Part shown: positions 60,878 through 64,000 of the stretch, piece by piece | Layout of the letters: each line of letters starts with the position of its first letter | Numbering within the stretch: position 1 is the first letter of the stretch | Assembly (NCBI RefSeq): GCF_001942465.1 | Contig: NZ_MKJY01000133.1 | Span: 1-64,000 of the forward strand | Direction of reading: 5' to 3' | Source: Actinomadura sp. CNU-125 | GTDB taxonomy: Bacteria > Actinomycetota > Actinomycetes > Streptosporangiales > Streptosporangiaceae | DNA: 64,000 bases | Made by a program: the position numbers and the translations under genes | Notes under the pieces: model-generated | What the model was told of the DNA's origin: nothing | The model's database searches: none | The model's input: the letters and a program-made list of their open reading frames with translations, nothing else

Positions 60878-61759
60878 GTGAGCAAGTCCAGATCCCCGCA
60901 CTCGGTGGTCGCCACCCTGCTGGCCACCTTCATGGTGCTGGCCGCCCTCCTCGCCCCCGGCTCCGTCGGGCGCGCACTCGCGGCGCAGGAGAACCCGTAC
61001 GAGCGCGGGCCCGCGCCCACGGCGCAGAACATCACCGAGGACGGTCCGTTCGCCTACGCGACGGCCACCGTGCCCGCCCAGTCCGGCTTCGCGGGCGGCG
61101 CGATCTACTACCCGACCGACACCAGCCAGGGAACGTTCGGCGCGGTCGCGGCCGTGCCGGGATTCCTGACCCCGGTGGACGACGTCGCGTGGATGGGGCC
61201 GCGCCTGGCGTCCCACGGGTTCGTGGTGTTCACCATCGAACCCAACTCGCGGTTCGAATTCCCGAGCGGCCGGGCCGCGGCGCTGAAAGCCGGGCTCACC
61301 TACCTGACCCAGTCCAGCGCCGTGCGTGATCGCGTCGACCCCACCCGACTGGCGGTCGCGGGCCACTCGATGGGCGGTGGTGCCGCGCTCGAGGCGGCGC
61401 TCAAGGACCCGAACCTCAAGGCCGCCGTCGCGCTGCAGCCCTGGCACACGGGCGTGAACTTCTCGACGGTGAACGTCCCGTCCATGATCGTCGGAGCGGA
61501 GAACGACCCCATCGCCTCCCCGGCCTCCCACGCCGAGCCGTTCTACGAGCAGATCCCGGCGGCTTCGGAGAAGGCGTACCTCAATCTGGCCGGCGTGGGC
61601 CACGAGGTCGGCGGGGTCGTCACCAACGACACCCAGTCGTCCATGATGCTGACGTGGCTCAAGCGCTACGTCGACAACGACACACGCTACGAGCCGTTCA
61701 TGTGCCCCGGGCCGTCCGGCTCGAGCGTCCTGGAGTACCGCGGCACCTGCCCCGGCTGA
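60878..61759 (+). CDS. Secreted cutinase / polyester hydrolase of the PET-hydrolase group
   Basis: GTG 60878 has AAGGAG five bases upstream and is preferred over ATG 60836. The 293-residue protein has a signal peptide ending near ALA-AQ (35-37) and a mature part of about 258 residues opening ENPYERGPAPT, as in Thermobifida and leaf-compost cutinases. The nucleophile is Ser164 in GHSMGGG, with Asp210 (GAENDPIA) and His242 (GVGHEV). Oxyanion Met165 and subsite Trp189 (QPWH) are kept. The oxyanion Tyr of relatives is Phe96 (VPGFLTP). Cys276 and Cys291 form the usual C-terminal disulfide (MCPGPS ... YRGTCPG). It should cleave cutin and possibly aromatic polyesters; activity on PET is untested. 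Confidence 0.93.
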   Translation: MSKSRSPHSVVATLLATFMVLAALLAPGSVGRALAAQENPYERGPAPTAQNITEDGPFAYATATVPAQSGFAGGAIYYPTDTSQGTFGAVAAVPGFLTPVDDVAWMGPRLASHGFVVFTIEPNSRFEFPSGRAAALKAGLTYLTQSSAVRDRVDPTRLAVAGHSMGGGAALEAALKDPNLKAAVALQPWHTGVNFSTVNVPSMIVGAENDPIASPASHAEPFYEQIPAASEKAYLNLAGVGHEVGGVVTNDTQSSMMLTWLKRYVDNDTRYEPFMCPGPSGSSVLEYRGTCPG

Positions 61760-61784
61760 CGGGCGAGGGCTGCCCCGCGCAGAT

Positions 61785-61825
61785 GCCGACGCCTCCCATC
61801 CGGGCACCTGGATGGGGGCGTCGGC
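61785..61825 (+). terminator. Hairpin terminator after the cutinase gene
   Basis: GCCGACGCCTCCCATCC (61785-61801) pairs with GGATGGGGGCGTCGGC (61810-61825) over 16 pairs with one bulge and an eight-base loop. It lies 26 bases after the cutinase stop. No T run follows, as is common in high-GC actinobacteria. The cutinase is therefore probably monocistronic. Confidence 0.8.
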
Positions 61826-61956
61826 CCACGGCCGGTGCACGTCTCCTGCGGACGACCGATGCCGCCGCGCGGTTCCACCGAGCGATGGGTCGGAGTCGAG
61901 TCGACACCACGTTCCCAAGATGGTGCCGAGTTCCAAGTTCGAGGACGGGAGTGATC

Positions 61957-62760
61957 ATGTCGGCAAGTGAAGCCGGTAAGGCGTGGGTCGGGGAGGTTCT
62001 GGCGGGTAAGGCCGCGATCGTGACCGGGGCCGGCCGGGGGCTCGGGCGTGACATCGCGATCGCGATGGCCCGGGCGGGCGCGCGGGTCGCGGTCATCGAC
62101 CTCGACCCCTCGACCGCGGAAGGCGTCGCGACCGAGCTCGGTGCGTACGGCTTGCCGGGCATCGCGATCGAGTGCGACGTGAGGAGGCGGGCTCAGGTGA
62201 AGCACGCGGTCAGGTGGACCGTCGCCGAGTTCGGCGGTCTCGACATCGTCGTCAACAATGCGCAGAACCTCAGCGTCGTGCAAGCCTCCTTCATCGAGAC
62301 CGACGACGAGCACCTGCTGCGGCATCTGAACAGTGGACTGTTCGGCACTTACTACTTCCTCCAGGAGTCGTACGAGCACCTGAAGGCGCGCCGGGGGAGT
62401 GTGATCAACATGGGATCGGGCGCCGGAGCGGGCGGGCGGTGTGAGCATTTCTCCTATGCCGCCACCAAAGAGGCCATCCGTGCCACCACACGGGTCGTGG
62501 CGCGAGAATGGGGTCCGGACGGCATCAGGGTCAACACCATTTGCCCGGCTGCCTATGACACCCCCTCGATGAAGCGGTTCCTGTCGAAGGCAAGTGATGA
62601 GCAGAAGGACGCGATGGCGCGCCAGATCCCGCTCGGGCGCTTCGGCGGCGGGGACGAGGTGGCCTCCGTGGCGGTGTTCCTGGCGAGCGACTCCGCGAGT
62701 TACATGACCGGGCACACGCTGATGGTCGACGGCGGTTCCACCATGGACGCCGGTCGCTGA
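61957..62760 (+). CDS. SDR oxidoreductase (paralogue of 34804-35586)
   Basis: ATG 61957 follows GGGAG. The 267-residue SDR has TGAGRGLG, Asp at the NAD-selecting position (VAVIDLDP), VNNAQN instead of NNAG, GSGAGAGG and catalytic YAATK. By eye about three quarters of its residues match the SDR at 34804-35586, including GLFGTYYFLQESYEHLK, EWGPDGIRVNTICPAAYDTP and the terminal MDAGR. Its N-terminal 12 residues are extra. It is convergent with the LysR gene 22 bases away. Substrate is unknown; the shared NNAQ variation defines a small subfamily. Confidence 0.88.
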   Translation: MSASEAGKAWVGEVLAGKAAIVTGAGRGLGRDIAIAMARAGARVAVIDLDPSTAEGVATELGAYGLPGIAIECDVRRRAQVKHAVRWTVAEFGGLDIVVNNAQNLSVVQASFIETDDEHLLRHLNSGLFGTYYFLQESYEHLKARRGSVINMGSGAGAGGRCEHFSYAATKEAIRATTRVVAREWGPDGIRVNTICPAAYDTPSMKRFLSKASDEQKDAMARQIPLGRFGGGDEVASVAVFLASDSASYMTGHTLMVDGGSTMDAGR

Positions 62761-62782
62761 CCGGGCGCCGCGGTGCCACGCT

Positions 62783-63736
62783 TCACGGCAGGTTGGGGTC
62801 CCACTGCTTTGGGGCGAGGTGGGTGGCGGACCAGACACCGGAGCCGATCAGCAGGCCGGTCTCCCTGCGGATGACGTCCCCGATCCGGTGCGCGAGTTCG
62901 CGCGGCAGCTCCAGTTGGGTCGTCACGGCCACCCCGAGCCGGTGGGTGAGCGCGGGCCCGCGCAGCGGGGCGTACCGCAGCCGCTCGGCGGCGATCTCCG
63001 CGCCGCAGGCAGAGAGCGGCAGGACGCCGTGGGCGAGGCCGGCTTCCATGAGGTCGACGGCGACCGGGAGGGAGTCGGTGGCGAACCGGGAGTCGATCCG
63101 CACCTTGCGCCGCAGCGCGACGTTGTCGATGATCCCGGCGATCCCGGCGTGTGAAGCGGGCAGGACGAGCGGGAGGCGGGCGAGGTCGGCGAACTCCAGC
63201 GGGCGGTCCGGCCGCAGGTCCGAGTGCGGTCCGCCGACGACGACCAGGTCCTCGACCAGGAGTTCGCGGCAGAACACCCGGTCGTCGGCGACCGGATCGA
63301 TCAGGGCGAGATCGATCGTGCCCTTCAGCATTTCCTGGACGAGCGTGTCGGTGCCGGCGACCGTCAGGTGGAAGCTTACCTTCGGGAACATGCGCTTGAG
63401 GGTGGTCAGCAGCGGCGCGGCCAGCACGCCGGCGGTGGTCGGGGGCAGGCCGAGGTGCAGGCCCCGCTCGACCCGCGCCAGGGGCGAGCCGGCATAGAGC
63501 AGGGCGAGTTCGAGCTGCCGCAGCGGCGCGGCGGTGGACGCGCGCAGCCGTTCGCCCTCGTCGGTGAGCTCGACGCCGCGCGGCGTCCGGTGGAAGAGCG
63601 TGACGCCGAGGTCCTCCTCGAGGAGCCGGACATGACGGCTCAGCGCCGGCTGCGCGACGCCCAGCACGTTCGCGGCGCGGGTCATCGAGCCCTCTTCGGC
63701 TATGCACAGAAAGTACTTGAGCCTGTGGATGTCCAT
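62783..63736 (-). CDS. LysR-family transcriptional regulator
   Basis: A 317-residue regulator with the LysR helix-turn-helix at the N-terminus (FLCIAEEGSMTRAANVLGVA QPALSRHVRLLEEDLG) and a two-lobed effector domain (RVERGLHLGLPPTTAGVLAA, LKGTIDLALIDPV, PLVLPASHAGIAGIIDNVAL). The start ATG 63736 diverges from the partial gene at 63906. The 169-base gap between them contains an A/T-rich ATAACTTTCTGATAT segment (63761-63775) where LysR proteins often bind. It probably activates the rightward gene. Confidence 0.9.
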   Translation of the reverse strand: MDIHRLKYFLCIAEEGSMTRAANVLGVAQPALSRHVRLLEEDLGVTLFHRTPRGVELTDEGERLRASTAAPLRQLELALLYAGSPLARVERGLHLGLPPTTAGVLAAPLLTTLKRMFPKVSFHLTVAGTDTLVQEMLKGTIDLALIDPVADDRVFCRELLVEDLVVVGGPHSDLRPDRPLEFADLARLPLVLPASHAGIAGIIDNVALRRKVRIDSRFATDSLPVAVDLMEAGLAHGVLPLSACGAEIAAERLRYAPLRGPALTHRLGVAVTTQLELPRELAHRIGDVIRRETGLLIGSGVWSATHLAPKQWDPNLP

Positions 63737-63905
63737 CGCGTACCGCAGGCTACACCATAACTTTCTGATATGGCTGGGCGTCGAAATCTATATTGGCATC
63801 TTTAAAGTGCGCAGTCGTAAACTCCCGGACACAGGCCGGAAACGAGGCTTGCCGCCCTGCTGACCTGGGCGCATCCAGTGGAGGAGTCGGTGGGAGGAGT
63901 TTACA

Positions 63906-64000
63906 TTGGACGCTGAAGAACGGGATTGGGGCGAGGTGATGGGCCTCGATCGGTTGCCAAGGCACATCGTGGAGAAGCGCGTTACCGACCTGATGGATTT
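63906..64000 (+). CDS. Start of an unidentified protein (runs off the window)
   Basis: TTG 63906 has GGGAGGA seven bases upstream and opens a frame to the window edge that reads LDAEERDWGEVMGLDRLPRH and IVEKRVTDLMD. Thirty-one codons are not enough to name a family. It diverges from the LysR gene and is its likely target. An alternative start is GTG 63934. Confidence 0.45.
   Translation, partial: MDAEERDWGEVMGLDRLPRHIVEKRVTDLMD

Overview
The window is about 70 percent G+C, with the codon use, GTG/TTG starts, ATGA/GTGA start-stop overlaps and leaderless promoters typical of actinobacteria. F420-dependent and steroid/terpene-type oxidoreductases, a PaaX regulator, a sigma factor fused to a CAP domain and a thermophile-actinomycete-type cutinase suggest a chromosomal segment of a soil or compost actinomycete, perhaps Actinomadura-like (inference only). 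I found no tRNA, rRNA, CRISPR array, insertion sequence or phage gene.

Layout. (1) 1-7359: a catabolic/redox set with an aldehyde dehydrogenase N-terminus, an F420-dependent LLM oxidoreductase, a 6-oxocamphor-hydrolase-like C-C hydrolase, a Rieske oxygenase, a 123-residue protein, a TauD-type dioxygenase, two SDRs and a PaaX-type regulator. (2) 7579-13248: a four-gene chaperone-like operon (GrpE-like, Hsp70, TPR/OmpA-like membrane protein, J-like zinc-ribbon membrane protein), followed by TetR and a cytochrome P450. (3) 15342-17546: a sigma factor fused to an exported CAP domain, tail to tail with a CAP protein. (4) 17775-27063: a nitrogen unit of ammonium channel, DUF1275 protein, urea transporter, urease (ureA-cbiX-like-ureBCFGD) and a paired CrcB fluoride exporter. 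(5) 27196-34029: FUSC membrane protein, KimA-like potassium permease, secreted FG-GAP protein and an McrA-like HNH nuclease.

(6) 34500-63736 is the most coherent accessory region. A SorC-regulated plus-strand set (TIM-barrel isomerase, split transketolase, FGGY kinase) converges on a minus-strand set (alpha-L-rhamnosidase, GH43, MFS, apiosidase-like DUF5060 protein, GH3). A LacI regulator and an Opp/Dpp-type ABC transporter follow. Four copies of one palindrome (TGTANAACGTTNTACA type) lie at the LacI/rhamnosidase and transporter promoters, indicating one LacI regulon. The gene families match the known D-apiose route (isomerase, kinase, two-subunit transketolase), so I propose a locus for uptake and breakdown of apiose- and rhamnose-containing plant glycosides. 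Downstream lie a tannase-like secreted esterase and a cutinase of the PET-hydrolase group, then an SDR and a LysR regulator. Two closely similar SDR paralogues (34804-35586 and 61957-62760) bracket the region.

Quality note: at least 20 otherwise intact genes are interrupted by single-base-type frameshifts, often at short G or C runs. This looks like residual indel error in a GC-rich assembly rather than mass gene decay. For those genes I give the full span and place the shift approximately.
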